From Paenibacillus massiliensis 2301065 = DSM 16942 (GTDB lineage Bacteria > Bacillota > Bacilli > Paenibacillales > Paenibacillaceae), in NCBI RefSeq assembly GCF_000377505.1, contig NZ_KB898189.1, positions 62,001 through 126,000 on the forward strand: a stretch of DNA of 64,000 bases, in the 5' to 3' direction. A program made the position numbers and the translations under genes. Below, piece after piece: positions 15,286-25,247 of the stretch. Below the pieces are notes generated by a model. That model saw only the letters and a list, made by a program, of their open reading frames with translations, was not told the DNA's origin and did not search any database. Position 1 is the stretch's first letter. Every line of letters begins with the position of its first letter.

Positions 15286-16557
15286 CTAAGCCTGTATGGT
15301 CCGTGTCTTCATGAGCAGCTTGTTCGTCAAGGCCTTAAGCTCCTCGGAGGAGGAAGATATTTCTTCCATAATGGCTGTCTCCTCGTTCGCAGCCTCATAG
15401 ATTCGCTGTGCCCCATCATGGAAGGCTGTCGACATTTCCTGGATGCGATTCATATACTCGTACGTCTGCTCGACACGAGTCGCTTGCTGTGCAACGGACG
15501 TCTCCATTACCCGCGTAGCATCAATGAACTCTGCAATCATCGCTATGAGCCCTTTCAGGGTCTCCTCGACAGAGTGGCTACGCTTGGATTCCTCCATCAC
15601 CAACGTATTCTGACGATGAATGAGCGTGACCGTCTCATGAATCTGCCCTTGTATACGGCTGATCATCTCGTTAATCTGCTCTACCGATGCGGAGCTCTGG
15701 GAGGCCAGTCCACGAATATGCTCGGCCACCACTGCGAAGCCCCGACCTTCCTCACCCGCACGGGCCGCCTCGATAGACGCATTAAGTGCCAGCAGATTGG
15801 TCTGTTCCGCAATTTCCTTGACACTCGCTGTGATCTCTTCAATTTTGGAGGCTTCCTGCTCCAGTCGGGATACGACATCTCTGGATTGCGAATGCGATTT
15901 CATAAGTTCGTTCATACCTGCAAGCAAGGACGAGAAGACAGCACGAGTAGCCTCTACCGAGCCCTCCATCTGGGTTGACATGGATAGCATCTGCTCAGAC
16001 TTGGTATGCATCATCCTGAAATCGCCCAGCATGCGGTCAGCTGTCTCAATGGATTGAGTGGAAGCCTTCTTCTGTTCCTCTACCCCCTCTACAATGACAT
16101 CTACCTGACCAGACATGGATTCAATCTGTGCAGTAGCTTCAGCGATTGCTGCGCTCAATGTCTCTGCATTATGAGAGGTTGTATTGCTGCTATGTGAGAT
16201 TTCCTCGAACAAGTCCTTAAGATTATGAACCATATGGCGGAACGAATCGTACAACACTTTAATCTCGTCCTGTTCGCGTCGTTCAGGGATATCTACCACA
16301 AGCTTGCCAGAGGAGATTTCCTCTGCTACTCTTGCCAATACAACGATCGGCTTGGTGAGCAGCTTCGAGATGAGCCAGCCCAGAATCCCGCTCCACATCA
16401 CACCCAACAGCAGAATGATTGAAATGTAGACCCACTCTGCCATGGACGGAGCAATCCAATCTTTGAGAACAAAGATAAAGACGGAACTGGTACCGTAGGT
16501 GATTGCAGAAATAATGATGAAGCCTAATACCATTTTAGCGCCCAAAGATAATTTCAT
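15286..16557 (-). CDS. Methyl-accepting chemotaxis protein without large ectodomain
   Basis: A 423-residue chemoreceptor; the ATG at 16557 follows GGGGGCATC. Two membrane helices (about 9-32 and 40-62) are separated by only a short loop, so there is no extracellular ligand-binding domain. A HAMP-like segment (about 65-115) leads into the MCP signalling coiled coil, whose hairpin tip reads [21 protein letters not shown] followed by [15 protein letters not shown]. It should dock CheW/CheA and signal internal or membrane-state cues such as energy or temperature rather than an external solute. No che genes are adjacent. Confidence 0.9.
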   Translation of the reverse strand: MKLSLGAKMVLGFIIISAITYGTSSVFIFVLKDWIAPSMAEWVYISIILLLGVMWSGILGWLISKLLTKPIVVLARVAEEISSGKLVVDIPERREQDEIKVLYDSFRHMVHNLKDLFEEISHSSNTTSHNAETLSAAIAEATAQIESMSGQVDVIVEGVEEQKKASTQSIETADRMLGDFRMMHTKSEQMLSMSTQMEGSVEATRAVFSSLLAGMNELMKSHSQSRDVVSRLEQEASKIEEITASVKEIAEQTNLLALNASIEAARAGEEGRGFAVVAEHIRGLASQSSASVEQINEMISRIQGQIHETVTLIHRQNTLVMEESKRSHSVEETLKGLIAMIAEFIDATRVMETSVAQQATRVEQTYEYMNRIQEMSTAFHDGAQRIYEAANEETAIMEEISSSSEELKALTNKLLMKTRTIQA

Positions 16558-16713
16558 GATGCCCCCTTGAATCGTCATTGAATAATTTTACCATTTCATC
16601 CATAAAGCTAGCGTGACATATATCACTACCATATAATAGCAGGGGCCTTGAGTACGAGAGTCTAAAGACCTATGAAGATAGAGATATTTTCGTCATATGG
16701 GTCTTAGAGCTTG

Positions 16714-17634
16714 TTAGTAGACGCGATATTCACAGACTTCCCGAAAATTACAGCCTCCACAGGCTCGTCTTGAGGGTATTGGCGTAAAATATGTCATAGG
16801 CTTGGGCCGATTGTAGTATTCATCATCCAGACACGACTTCATCTCATCGAGGTCTCTTCCCACTTGTATTTCTACACGCTGAATGTCTTCGCTGGTCGCC
16901 TGATAAGTCTCCTGCTCACCTGTCGCCAGATATTCAACACGGAGTTCTATGTCCTGTAGGGGAAGATTATACGTATCTCTTACATAAGAAGCATACAGAT
17001 AGAGCTGATCTGTGAAATCCTCTTTCTTGCCCGTCTTCCAGTCTACGATAATCATGCGACCGTCATTCCGCCGATACAGCATATCCATCTTCACAAACGT
17101 CTTGGTCTCATGCAGCAGCATGGTGTCCCACTTCTCCACCTCTACAATCTGGCTTCCACTCCGCTGCAGCTCAGACCAAGTCTTAGAGGTATATAGATGC
17201 TGAATGACCGCCCCAAGGCGCTCCTTAATCACCATGATTCGTTCGCGGAGCTTGTCCTCTTCCTGGTAATACATTTCGGCAAGCATCAATCTGCGCTTGG
17301 GCTGCAACAGCCACGCCTCCACATCCTTTGACTCCTGATAGCCTTGATTGAGCATATCCTTCATCGCCTGCTGTAGAAAGGCCGTTCGAGGCACTGGCTT
17401 GCCCTGATCAAGCGCCTGCACAGCTGACTGACACATTCGATGCGTAAGATCCCCGAACCACAGATACAGGTTGCTGAGCTGTTTGAGACGATATAATTTC
17501 ACCTGCTCTGGGGTGGACTGCTCCGGATTCCAGCCATTGTGCGAGCCGTAATAATGATAGTAATACTTGCGAAGGCACTCATTGAACATATTCGCTCTGG
17601 ATTGGGAATAGGACCAAGGCGGGTACATGACCAC
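16714..17634 (-). CDS. PD-(D/E)XK nuclease with Fe-S cluster motif (RecB/Cas4-like)
   Basis: A 306-residue protein starting at GTG after AGGAGAGG. The nuclease core is KMDML with D184, then VDWKTGK with D198 and K200, and the motif IV helix QLYLYA (Gln-210), as in RecB-family exonucleases. Four cysteines, C20 in FNECLRKYYY and C292, C295 and C301 in CGGCNFREVC, match the C-x(n)-CxxCx5C iron-sulfur staple of AddB and Cas4. There is no helicase domain and no cas or add gene nearby, so it is a stand-alone repair-type nuclease or a helicase partner encoded elsewhere. Function beyond DNA cleavage is inference. Confidence 0.88.
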   Translation of the reverse strand: MVMYPPWSYSQSRANMFNECLRKYYYHYYGSHNGWNPEQSTPEQVKLYRLKQLSNLYLWFGDLTHRMCQSAVQALDQGKPVPRTAFLQQAMKDMLNQGYQESKDVEAWLLQPKRRLMLAEMYYQEEDKLRERIMVIKERLGAVIQHLYTSKTWSELQRSGSQIVEVEKWDTMLLHETKTFVKMDMLYRRNDGRMIIVDWKTGKKEDFTDQLYLYASYVRDTYNLPLQDIELRVEYLATGEQETYQATSEDIQRVEIQVGRDLDEMKSCLDDEYYNRPKPMTYFTPIPSRRACGGCNFREVCEYRVY

Positions 17635-17675
17635 AACAACCTCTCCTCTCTCAAAAGTCAGTGTTCATACGACGA

Positions 17676-17714
17676 AAAAGGCAGCCCAGACAGAAGTTCT
17701 CTGTCCGAGCCGCC
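17676..17714 (-). terminator. Hairpin between lipoprotein and nuclease genes
   Basis: On the minus strand GGCGGCTCGGACAGA pairs with TCTGTCTGGGCTGCC across a four-base loop, followed by TTTTT (17675-17679). It ends the transcript of the stalk-domain lipoprotein. Confidence 0.8.
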
Positions 17715-17757
17715 CTCTATTATACTATAGTACAGCTATACTGTAGTACATCAACGG

Positions 17758-19266
17758 TTATTTACGCTCCAGAATCATCATGCCATCCTCATCGATCTCC
17801 AGGGTAGCTCCCAATGCCTGTGCTCCTTGGCGAATCGGAATGTACATGTCACCATTCTTATCGGTGTAGATTGGTGTTGGCAGAGCAATCGTTTGACCAT
17901 CAACGATGATCTCCTTCGCTCCATTCTTCAGACTAATGACCGTTCCAGTAATATCATCAGTCATCAGAACTGCCTTGGCATCTGCATCCCATTTCAAATC
18001 AGCATCGAAAGTATATGCCAGATCCCGAACCGACACGAGGTTCGTGCCATTGCGGTTAATGACCCCATATTCCTCTTCAGGGTAGAAGTAGCCATACTTC
18101 TGGGTGATCTTCATCGTATCCTTCAACAAAGAATAGATGTAGGAATTGCTGTCAAAATTGCGAAGCATGTTGCCTGGAGTTGTTGACGAGCTGTCTTCCA
18201 GGGTAATCACACCAGCAGAGGTATCAATTTTGGCTGCCGTTACTGCACCATTCACATTCCAGATTTCATTCTCGCTAACAAGGCTTGCAGATGAGATCGG
18301 AACCCCCTGGTTAGCAGGCAGAGCTACGACCAGCTCCGTCCGATCCTTGCGAATGTTCAGGTTGTTGTCAAAGTACAGCTCAGTGCTCAGCTTCGTGTTC
18401 GGTCCCAATACCGTCTTGAGTTCAGGTACTTGGGCATACATGAGGGTCACACCTGCGTCATACTGTTGAATCAGTTCATCCAGAACCGTCTTCACCTCAG
18501 CATAAGCTGCGTCAATTCCCGCTTGTTTGTCTGTACGGTATTGCAGCAGAGGACCTTCCGTAACCTCTTCGCCCATTGATGCAGTTACGCTGGATGCAAC
18601 CTCCAGCACTTGACCGATAAGCTCTTTCAGCCCTGTCTCATCCTTGGACAGGCTTTCCAGCATCGGCTTAACGAGCTTAACAGCCTCTTCGGCACTGATC
18701 TCAGCCTGCAGCTTGGTCAGTTGCAGCTTCTCACCGTATACCTCTTCGTTCACGGATTGAACGGTGATTTTGGATGGATTCGGAGCGTGCTCAACGAACA
18801 GACCAGCCGCATCCTTCACCAGCTCAACGATTTGTTCTTGGAACTCCTTCTGATTCAATCCCAGCTCAGCCAGCATAGGGTCCTGCGTCATAGGTATGTA
18901 TAGCGGCTTCTTGGCCCCCTCAACTAGCACAGTTACACCTTGCGTATCCACAGCCATCTCAAATGGAAGACGGACATCTTGAACAGCCAGCACCCCTTTG
19001 GCAGAAGCTACCTCCTGGGACTGAGCCTTCACTTCATCAAAGGAAAGACTGATGGAATTAATAAGATCAATAATTTCCTTATCCCCGGCCGTGATTCCCG
19101 CTGCTGGTTCCAAGTGTAACGAAATTGTCGAGCGAGATTCCGAGCTCTTTACATCAATGCTCCCTAACAGAGCCTTGTTCACATCCAGACCACCTACCGC
19201 CTGACACCCCGTCAAGACGATCAATAACAGCACCAACGGAGCTGCAAGCCACTTTTTAATCTTCAA
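17758..19266 (-). CDS. Lipoprotein with copper-amine-oxidase-N (stalk) domain
   Basis: A 502-residue lipoprotein: signal MKIKKWLAAPLVLLLIV, lipobox LTGC (Cys-21). Residues about 40-390 form a long region with helical and strand segments that I do not recognise (it includes ADVK-type strands and an acidic beta-rich part). The C-terminal 100 residues (NRNGTNLVSVRDLAYTFDAD through YIPIRQGAQALGATLE) are a Cu_amine_oxidN1 stalk domain, common in paenibacilli as a wall or surface-binding module. It probably sits on the outer membrane face in the wall zone. Role unknown. Confidence 0.8.
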   Translation of the reverse strand: MKIKKWLAAPLVLLLIVLTGCQAVGGLDVNKALLGSIDVKSSESRSTISLHLEPAAGITAGDKEIIDLINSISLSFDEVKAQSQEVASAKGVLAVQDVRLPFEMAVDTQGVTVLVEGAKKPLYIPMTQDPMLAELGLNQKEFQEQIVELVKDAAGLFVEHAPNPSKITVQSVNEEVYGEKLQLTKLQAEISAEEAVKLVKPMLESLSKDETGLKELIGQVLEVASSVTASMGEEVTEGPLLQYRTDKQAGIDAAYAEVKTVLDELIQQYDAGVTLMYAQVPELKTVLGPNTKLSTELYFDNNLNIRKDRTELVVALPANQGVPISSASLVSENEIWNVNGAVTAAKIDTSAGVITLEDSSSTTPGNMLRNFDSNSYIYSLLKDTMKITQKYGYFYPEEEYGVINRNGTNLVSVRDLAYTFDADLKWDADAKAVLMTDDITGTVISLKNGAKEIIVDGQTIALPTPIYTDKNGDMYIPIRQGAQALGATLEIDEDGMMILERK

Positions 19267-19411
19267 TGCGATTTCTCCTCCCTAATGAACATTTTACAAT
19301 GCCAGTAATAATTTCCCTCCTATTATCTCAATGTTAGCTGCATTTGTAAATCAGCCTTAAAGAGAGTAAACACTTACATACGACAGGGTCCTTAGTCCTA
19401 ATTAGTACGAT

Positions 19412-21079
19412 TCAGCTTTCACCTTGGAGCATTCGATGAGCGAGCAGCGCCATCTCTAGACAGCGTCGTTTATCCGCCTCCATGTAGCCTTCACCGAGAA
19501 TTTCCTGGATTTTGGACAAGCGATTGTAGAGGGTCTGCCGATGGATGAATAGCCGATCAGCGGTATCTTGCTTGGAGCCAGAGCAATTGAGGTACATCTC
19601 CAGCGTATCCATAAGCTGCATATGGTGCTCCAGATCGTAAGCGATCAACTCGCCGATATGATCCTCTACGAACATTGTCAGAAAAGGGTTGCGTGGAATT
19701 GCCTTCAGAAGCTGATAGATCCCAAGCTGTTCATAAAACAATACATTTCGCTTTCCCTTCACGCTTCGGGCGATCTCAATCACCTGATAGGCTTCCTCAA
19801 AGCCCTGATTCGCCTCCAGTGCACGAGATCTGCTGCGGCCAAAGCCTGCATGGATTCGAACTCCTTCCAGCTGCTTCTCTGCATAATTGCGCATACCCTG
19901 AATCAATTGAGCCAACACTTCGCGAATATGCACAATTGATTTGGGGGTGAGCGCCTCTCTTGTGCACAGCAAGTAGACCTGATTCCCCTTGGCCATAATC
20001 TGCCCGTGCAGGTTCAGTTTCTTGAGCAAGGAACGCAACAGCACCAGGAGATCCTGGTGTACGGCCTCTCTACGCACCTGGCTAATGTCCTTGCGCAGAT
20101 GCTCTACCTCGATCATGCCCGCTGTGAACCAATACTGCCCTTTCGTCAAGAGACGTAATCCCATCCGACTCTGAGCCTGCTCTTCATTAGCAATTCTCCT
20201 ATGAAGCAGATCCTGAATTAGCTCATTCTGATTGCGAAGGGTTCGTTCCTCCAAGAACTGTGTGCGCAGCACCAGTGTGGCAGCCGCCCTCGACGTATGA
20301 TCCAGAAGCAGCGACATCGACTCCTTCAGAGTCTCATCCGCTTGAATGAAGATGCCGACAGCCGAGAATACTTGACCGAAGCAGACTACAGGAGAGAATA
20401 GGATGGATGTATGCTCATTAAGCCTGAATACGGAGTGCGTCTCCCGATCTGAACCCAAAGCTCCCTCTACCTCCTGTGAATACAGCTGTTCCAGACGTTC
20501 AGCAAGCCTTGGATGAATAGAAGGAACAAAACGGTTCGCATCAATAGTGGACATATAGACAACCTGCCGTGACACATATTCCTGAAGCAGACGAAGGATT
20601 GCTGTCATATCAGAGCTACGCAGGGTCTCTGTCTGTAGCTTTCGCGAGAAGCTCTCCAGATCTTGCAGTAGCAGGTGGTGACGGTTAATAAGAAGGGAGT
20701 GGATATCCTGAGTAATCTCAACAAATCTCACAGGCTGCTCAAATACAATAATCGGTAGCTGATGTGCATTGGCAAGCGACAGAATTTCTTCGGGAATCGT
20801 ATCAATAGTCGTGCCAAATTCCACGCATAAGCCTGCCGCTCCTTGACGAATCAATTGCTCCATGTACTCGATTCGTTCCTTCTCATCCCGCTTCATCCAA
20901 AGACCCGTAGATAATATAAGATCATGCTGGCTTACGAACGGAGATACATGGGTAATCTCCAGTACATGCACCCAACCGACGGTGCGCTGCACGCCCTGGA
21001 TTCCAGCGACCAGAACTGCTCGCTGGAATACGGGTCTCTTCAGCAGATCTGCGATGGTAAATGTATCTTTCCCGTTCAT
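19412..21079 (-). CDS. adeR: PucR-family regulator, AdeR-like activator of ald
   Basis: A 555-residue regulator; AAGGGGG precedes the ATG at 21079. It has the N-terminal PucR domain (TIADLLKRPVFQRAVLVAG and VLEITHVSPFV, residues about 6-125), a central GGDEF-like CdaR region, and a C-terminal HTH_30 (SGSKQDTADRLFIHRQTLYNRL near 510-530). It is divergent from alanine dehydrogenase, the arrangement seen for AdeR (YukF) in B. subtilis, which activates ald in response to alanine. The 260-base spacer would hold its target site. Identification rests on domain order plus this pairing. Confidence 0.85.
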   Translation of the reverse strand: MNGKDTFTIADLLKRPVFQRAVLVAGIQGVQRTVGWVHVLEITHVSPFVSQHDLILSTGLWMKRDEKERIEYMEQLIRQGAAGLCVEFGTTIDTIPEEILSLANAHQLPIIVFEQPVRFVEITQDIHSLLINRHHLLLQDLESFSRKLQTETLRSSDMTAILRLLQEYVSRQVVYMSTIDANRFVPSIHPRLAERLEQLYSQEVEGALGSDRETHSVFRLNEHTSILFSPVVCFGQVFSAVGIFIQADETLKESMSLLLDHTSRAAATLVLRTQFLEERTLRNQNELIQDLLHRRIANEEQAQSRMGLRLLTKGQYWFTAGMIEVEHLRKDISQVRREAVHQDLLVLLRSLLKKLNLHGQIMAKGNQVYLLCTREALTPKSIVHIREVLAQLIQGMRNYAEKQLEGVRIHAGFGRSRSRALEANQGFEEAYQVIEIARSVKGKRNVLFYEQLGIYQLLKAIPRNPFLTMFVEDHIGELIAYDLEHHMQLMDTLEMYLNCSGSKQDTADRLFIHRQTLYNRLSKIQEILGEGYMEADKRRCLEMALLAHRMLQGES

Positions 21080-21219
21080 AATGACCCCCTTATGTGACAT
21101 TAGTTCACATTACAAGAGGATTTTACGGCATCACACTGGATAATTCAACAAAAAGTAACGCCCACACTGTAAATCCATTGACAGAATGTATAGTGCCAAC
21201 CGGAACAGAGACTAGTAAA

Positions 21220-21248
21220 CTGACAGTAAATCTAACACTTGCTATGAA
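21220..21248 (+). promoter_or_regulatory. Candidate ald promoter
   Basis: CTGACA (21220-21225) and TATGAA (21243-21248) are separated by 17 bases, about 90 bases before the ald start. A second TTGACA at 21178 has no good -10. An activator site for AdeR would be expected just upstream. Confidence 0.4.
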
Positions 21249-21339
21249 GAACGGCCTGAACAACTACGAACGAAGACACCATCGGGATGAAAGGAAATGT
21301 ACAACCTGCATGCCATTTTATGAATGAGGTGATTGGATT

Positions 21340-22491
21340 ATGATTATTGGCGTTCCCAAAGAAATCAAAAACAATGAAAATCGTGTAGCCCTTACTCCAG
21401 CGGGGGCTGCACAGCTGGTGCAGCATGGACATACCGTACTGATCGAGTGTGCAGCTGGTGCGGGCAGTGGCTTCTCTGATCCCGAATATGAGGCAGCAGG
21501 AGCCTCCCTCATTCATGACACAGCCGAGGTATGGTCACGTGCTGAAATGATCATGAAGGTGAAGGAGCCTCTGTCAAGCGAATATGAATATTTTCGCCCA
21601 GGACTCATTTTATTCACCTATTTGCATCTGGCGGCCGAGCCTGCTCTGGCCAAAGCCCTTACGGATCACAAAGTGACGGCTATCGCCTACGAGACTATAG
21701 AGGTGAATGACAGTCTGCCACTGCTGACCCCCATGAGCGAGGTCGCCGGACGCATGTCCGTGCAGATTGGAGCACAGCTGCTGGAGAAGCCTAAGGGCGG
21801 CAAAGGCATTCTATTATCCGGTGTTCCAGGTGTGTCGAGAGGAAAGGTAACGATTATTGGCGGCGGGGTCGTGGGTACACATGCTGCCAAGATGGCCATT
21901 GGCCTCGGCGCAGATGTTACGATGCTCGATTTGAGTCTGCCTCGTCTCCGTCAGCTGGATGATATCTTTGGTACACACATACGCACACTCGCATCCACGC
22001 CTTCCAATATCGCTACTGCCGTAGCAGAGGCTGATCTGTTGATTGGAGCGGTACTGATCCCGGGAGCCAAAGCACCAAGGCTGGTGACTGAAGCGATGGT
22101 GAAGACGATGAAGCCTGGCTCTGTCATCGTAGACGTAGCCATTGATCAAGGCGGAATCGTAGAGACAATCGACCATATCACTACTCATGACGCCCCTACG
22201 TATGTGAAGTATGGCATCCTCCATTATGCTGTCGCAAATATGCCGGGAGCCGTCCCTCAGACCTCCACATTGGCACTGACCAATGCCACAATGCCCTTCG
22301 CCATGCGCATTGCTGATCTGGGCGCCGAGCAAGCCATTCGCAGTAATGCAGCCATTCGCAGTGGGACCAATGCCTTGAATGGCTTTATCACCTATCAGGC
22401 TGTAGCCCGGGATCTGGGATATAACTATATGTCCGTAGAGGATGCTTTGGCAACGCAAGCACCAACTGAGCAGGCCACTTCCGTTCGATAG
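21340..22491 (+). CDS. ald: Alanine dehydrogenase
   Basis: A 383-residue enzyme starting after GAGGTGATT. It begins [20 protein letters not shown], the family signature, with the substrate-binding Lys in MKVKEP and the catalytic His in TYLHLA, and the Rossmann motif [15 protein letters not shown] in the centre. Usual length is about 370-380. It converts L-alanine and NAD+ to pyruvate, ammonium and NADH, needed for alanine use and for spore development in bacilli. The C-terminus is about ten residues longer than B. subtilis Ald. It is monocistronic and probably controlled by the divergent adeR product. Confidence 0.96.
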   Translation: MIIGVPKEIKNNENRVALTPAGAAQLVQHGHTVLIECAAGAGSGFSDPEYEAAGASLIHDTAEVWSRAEMIMKVKEPLSSEYEYFRPGLILFTYLHLAAEPALAKALTDHKVTAIAYETIEVNDSLPLLTPMSEVAGRMSVQIGAQLLEKPKGGKGILLSGVPGVSRGKVTIIGGGVVGTHAAKMAIGLGADVTMLDLSLPRLRQLDDIFGTHIRTLASTPSNIATAVAEADLLIGAVLIPGAKAPRLVTEAMVKTMKPGSVIVDVAIDQGGIVETIDHITTHDAPTYVKYGILHYAVANMPGAVPQTSTLALTNATMPFAMRIADLGAEQAIRSNAAIRSGTNALNGFITYQAVARDLGYNYMSVEDALATQAPTEQATSVR

Positions 22492-22682
22492 ATCACAGCT
22501 CCCCAGTAAGATCGCTCCTTCTCTAAATAAAGCATCTAAGAGCTCTTGAGATGGCTAAGCCTGTCCAATTATTAATCGGTTATGGGGCACTAATCTAGAA
22601 GTTGACTTGCAATAGTTTAGCGTAGACTTGCATAAATTTTTATAGACTTTTATAGATTTGCAGTTAAATAAAAACAGGCACG

Positions 22683-22709
22683 GGACAGACTTTTGTGAGC
22701 TGTCCTTTT
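22683..22709 (+). terminator. Terminator of ald
   Basis: GGACAG (22683-22688) pairs with CTGTCC (22700-22705), followed by TTTT. The flanking ACGG/CCCGT bases can lengthen the stem. Confidence 0.6.
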
Positions 22710-22842
22710 GCCCGTTCTCTTAATAATTCTTGCACTGTCTTCATCACATGTCTTCAAGTAGTAGTAGCTACAGGAGGAAGCCAGCCTTTCACCTTCATTG
22801 ATAGCAATTTCCGCAGCATCAGAGGGTTGAGATCACTTGATT

Positions 22843-22868
22843 AAAAAAACACGCTTAATAAAGCGTGT
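22843..22868 (-). terminator. Terminator of the XRE-TPR gene
   Basis: ACACGCTT (22849-22856) pairs with AAGCGTGT (22861-22868) around AATA, and the plus-strand A-run at 22843-22849 gives a U-tract on the minus-strand RNA. Confidence 0.8.
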
Positions 22869-22873
22869 AGGAT

Positions 22874-24283
22874 TCATGCCAAGGCTTCTAAGGCAGCCGG
22901 GATCGTCCGCTCTGTCTGACGCAGTACATTTTTGCAGAGCAATTCGAACTGCTCACGCTGCGCTACTGTTGCCTCGCTACGATACTCCTCGAACAAGGCC
23001 ATGCATAATACTAATTGCTCCGTCTGATTCAGCTCTAGCGAACGCCGGAGGCTGAGCAGATTATAGTTCAAGCCGAGGGTATAGCGTCTGCTGCTAAGCA
23101 AATAGATGCCATAATAGTAGCAGAAGCGGGCATATTGAGCTTTTCCCAGACTACCACCCCCTTGTCCTTCACCAGCATGACTACCAAACTCCATATCGAC
23201 CAGCAGTAGCGCCAACTGCTTATCGATGCAGATCCGATGAGCGATGGCCGTCTGCACCAGCAACAGCAGCCCTTCCATAAGCTCCGCAGGCTTTCCTCCT
23301 GCCAGGAATTCAGCATATTCCGTAATCAGCATCACATTCCCGCTACGTAGCTCCAGCATATACAGATGCTTCTGCGCCTGCCGAACCAACTGCTGCGCTT
23401 CCTGAAATCCACATTCATCCAACTCTCCAAGCTCGCTGAGCTCCTGGTAAGCCTGAATGCAGCTCCGCGCCTCATCCAGCCTCCCTTGCTGCTCCGCTGC
23501 AATTCCACGATAGAACAGACTTTGCCCATAGTAGACGATCAGCGGCTGAAGCTCCTTCTCCTGCAACAACGTTTGTCCAAATTCTTTTCGTTCACGGGGA
23601 TTGTGCAGCATAGTCCCCGCTAACTGTTCCAGCTCACTTGCTATCGCATAGACGTCAGCCCAGCGATCCGTCATGGCAAATTGCTGACATAACATCAGTA
23701 AGGCATCTACAGCATAGCTCTCAGGCAGCTTGGTCCGGTATGGCATGAAGCGAATCGTCTCGTCCGCTGCATTGCCCTGAAGCTTGCAGGCGATGACGAA
23801 GAGACGGTAATGACTAGTGGCCAGCCTCTCGGAGTGAGCATAGCGCTCGCTCTCAGCAATGCATTCATAGAGCACTGCCGACGCGCTATACAGCTGCCCC
23901 TGATACATCTGCTCTGCCGTCTCGAAAATCCCTGGAATGTAGGACAAATCATCAGCCAGTTGATTCAGCACTCTGTGAATACAGGCTGTCTTGCCAAGCT
24001 CTGCGCACCGTAGAAGAAAAGGGCGAATTCTCCGCCAATGCGGTGCGAACTCTACCAGACATTCCTCTACATAGACGTCATACAAGTCACCCTCCATGCG
24101 TCCCATACCCTCAGTGATCCGATCCAATTGCCCGACAGATATGGGACGCGGTGAATGTAGACTCAGGATGGAGCTAAGCGTCCCCCGATTAATCCCACTG
24201 ATCTCGGCGAACTGCTCCAATGTATAGTTCTGTCTTATCAGATGCTGCCTGAGTTCGTCACGAATCGTGGTGGTCTCAGCCAT
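22874..24283 (-). CDS. XRE-type HTH regulator with TPR-like helical domain
   Basis: A 469-residue protein; GGAGG lies ten bases before the ATG at 24283. Residues about 5-65 form a Cro/C1-type helix-turn-helix (YTLEQFAEISGINRGTLSSILS). The rest is all-helical with TPR-like pairs, for example YYGQSLFYRGIAAEQQGRLDEARSCI. This layout recalls RRNPP quorum-sensing regulators (PlcR, Rgg), in which a TPR domain binds a peptide, but it is larger and no signal peptide gene is adjacent. The gene at 48535-49356 encodes a clearly related helical domain without the HTH. Target and ligand are unknown. Confidence 0.75.
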   Translation of the reverse strand: MAETTTIRDELRQHLIRQNYTLEQFAEISGINRGTLSSILSLHSPRPISVGQLDRITEGMGRMEGDLYDVYVEECLVEFAPHWRRIRPFLLRCAELGKTACIHRVLNQLADDLSYIPGIFETAEQMYQGQLYSASAVLYECIAESERYAHSERLATSHYRLFVIACKLQGNAADETIRFMPYRTKLPESYAVDALLMLCQQFAMTDRWADVYAIASELEQLAGTMLHNPRERKEFGQTLLQEKELQPLIVYYGQSLFYRGIAAEQQGRLDEARSCIQAYQELSELGELDECGFQEAQQLVRQAQKHLYMLELRSGNVMLITEYAEFLAGGKPAELMEGLLLLVQTAIAHRICIDKQLALLLVDMEFGSHAGEGQGGGSLGKAQYARFCYYYGIYLLSSRRYTLGLNYNLLSLRRSLELNQTEQLVLCMALFEEYRSEATVAQREQFELLCKNVLRQTERTIPAALEALA

Positions 24284-24542
24284 ACGAATCACACCTCCAA
24301 TCGGAATTTGACGAGAGATTTACACCAAATTTTTACAATAATTATATTATATTTCCTTGTTCGACAATCGTCAATCTGCCCCATCACATCGCTCAAGGTC
24401 TTGTATCATAATGCTATATCCTCACCGTATGTCGTAAGCAAAGACCCCTTTCCTTCCGCCTTACGATAACGCACGACGGTAAAAAGGGGACCTGTCTGAT
24501 CATGATCAAGATGCCTCTATTCAATTCCATATCCGTTAACCA

Positions 24543-25247
24543 TCAGGCCAGATACGCTTCCTTCACTTGATGATTGGACAGCAAGCGGGAAGCATCATCC
24601 TGCAGTATAATCTCTCCCGTCTGAATGACATATCCACGATGCGCAATCTGAAGCGCATGGTAAGCATTTTGCTCAACCAGCAGGATCGTCATTCCCTCAG
24701 CGTTCAGCTCCTGTATAATTTCGAATATTTGATCCACAAGCACAGGAGCAAGCCCCATAGAAGGCTCATCAAGCAGCAATATCTTGGGCCCCATCATTAG
24801 CCCGCGGGCAATCGCCAGCATCTGCTGTTCGCCACCACTCATCGTGCCGCCAGCCTGATTGAATCGCTCCTTCAAGCGTGGAAAATAGACAAACGCCTTC
24901 TCCATTCTCTCCTTAATCAGCTTCTTATCCTTTACGGAGAAGGCGCCCATCTCCAGATTCTCCTTCACGGTCAGCTTGGGAAAAATTCGTCTCCCCTCCG
25001 GTACATGAGCAATCCCTTCCAAAGCGATGCCGTAGGGCGGCTTGGACGTGATGTCGCTACCGCCAAACATCACCTTACCTTTCGTCTGAACCTGCCCACA
25101 TATGGCCTTGAGTGTCGTAGACTTTCCCGCCCCGTTGGAGCCAATCAGTGTCACGATCTCACCCTGCTCCACCACTAGCGAGATGCCCTTGAGCGCCTGT
25201 ATACCGCCGTAATAAGCTTCCACCTGCTCCATCTGCAGCAGACTCAT
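24543..25247 (-). CDS. livF: Branched-chain amino acid ABC transporter ATPase LivF
   Basis: A 234-residue ATPase with Walker A GSNGAGKST, signature SGGEQQ and Walker B ILLLDEPS followed by MGLAP, the LivF hallmark. It energises uptake of Leu/Ile/Val or related amino acids together with LivG. Its ATG overlaps the stop of livG by four bases (ATGA), indicating translational coupling. It is the last gene of the livJ-H-M-G-F unit. Confidence 0.93.
   Translation of the reverse strand: MSLLQMEQVEAYYGGIQALKGISLVVEQGEIVTLIGSNGAGKSTTLKAICGQVQTKGKVMFGGSDITSKPPYGIALEGIAHVPEGRRIFPKLTVKENLEMGAFSVKDKKLIKERMEKAFVYFPRLKERFNQAGGTMSGGEQQMLAIARGLMMGPKILLLDEPSMGLAPVLVDQIFEIIQELNAEGMTILLVEQNAYHALQIAHRGYVIQTGEIILQDDASRLLSNHQVKEAYLA

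Larger units (their letters stand above)
22492..22873. other. Intergenic region of about 380 bases between convergent genes
   Basis: No gene is visible. It holds two terminators (separate entries) and an AT-rich block at 22600-22670 in which TAGACTTGCAT, TAGACTTTTA and TAGATTTGCA recur as imperfect repeats. Confidence 0.5.

Noticed and set aside
15220..15978. 252-codon plus-strand frame opposite the chemoreceptor
   Set aside because: Mirror of the MCP coding region; the minus-strand frame has clear MCP motifs.
24497..24508. 12-base palindrome TGATCATGATCA after livF
   Set aside because: Could be an operator or part of a weak terminator, but no regulator or U-tract supports either.
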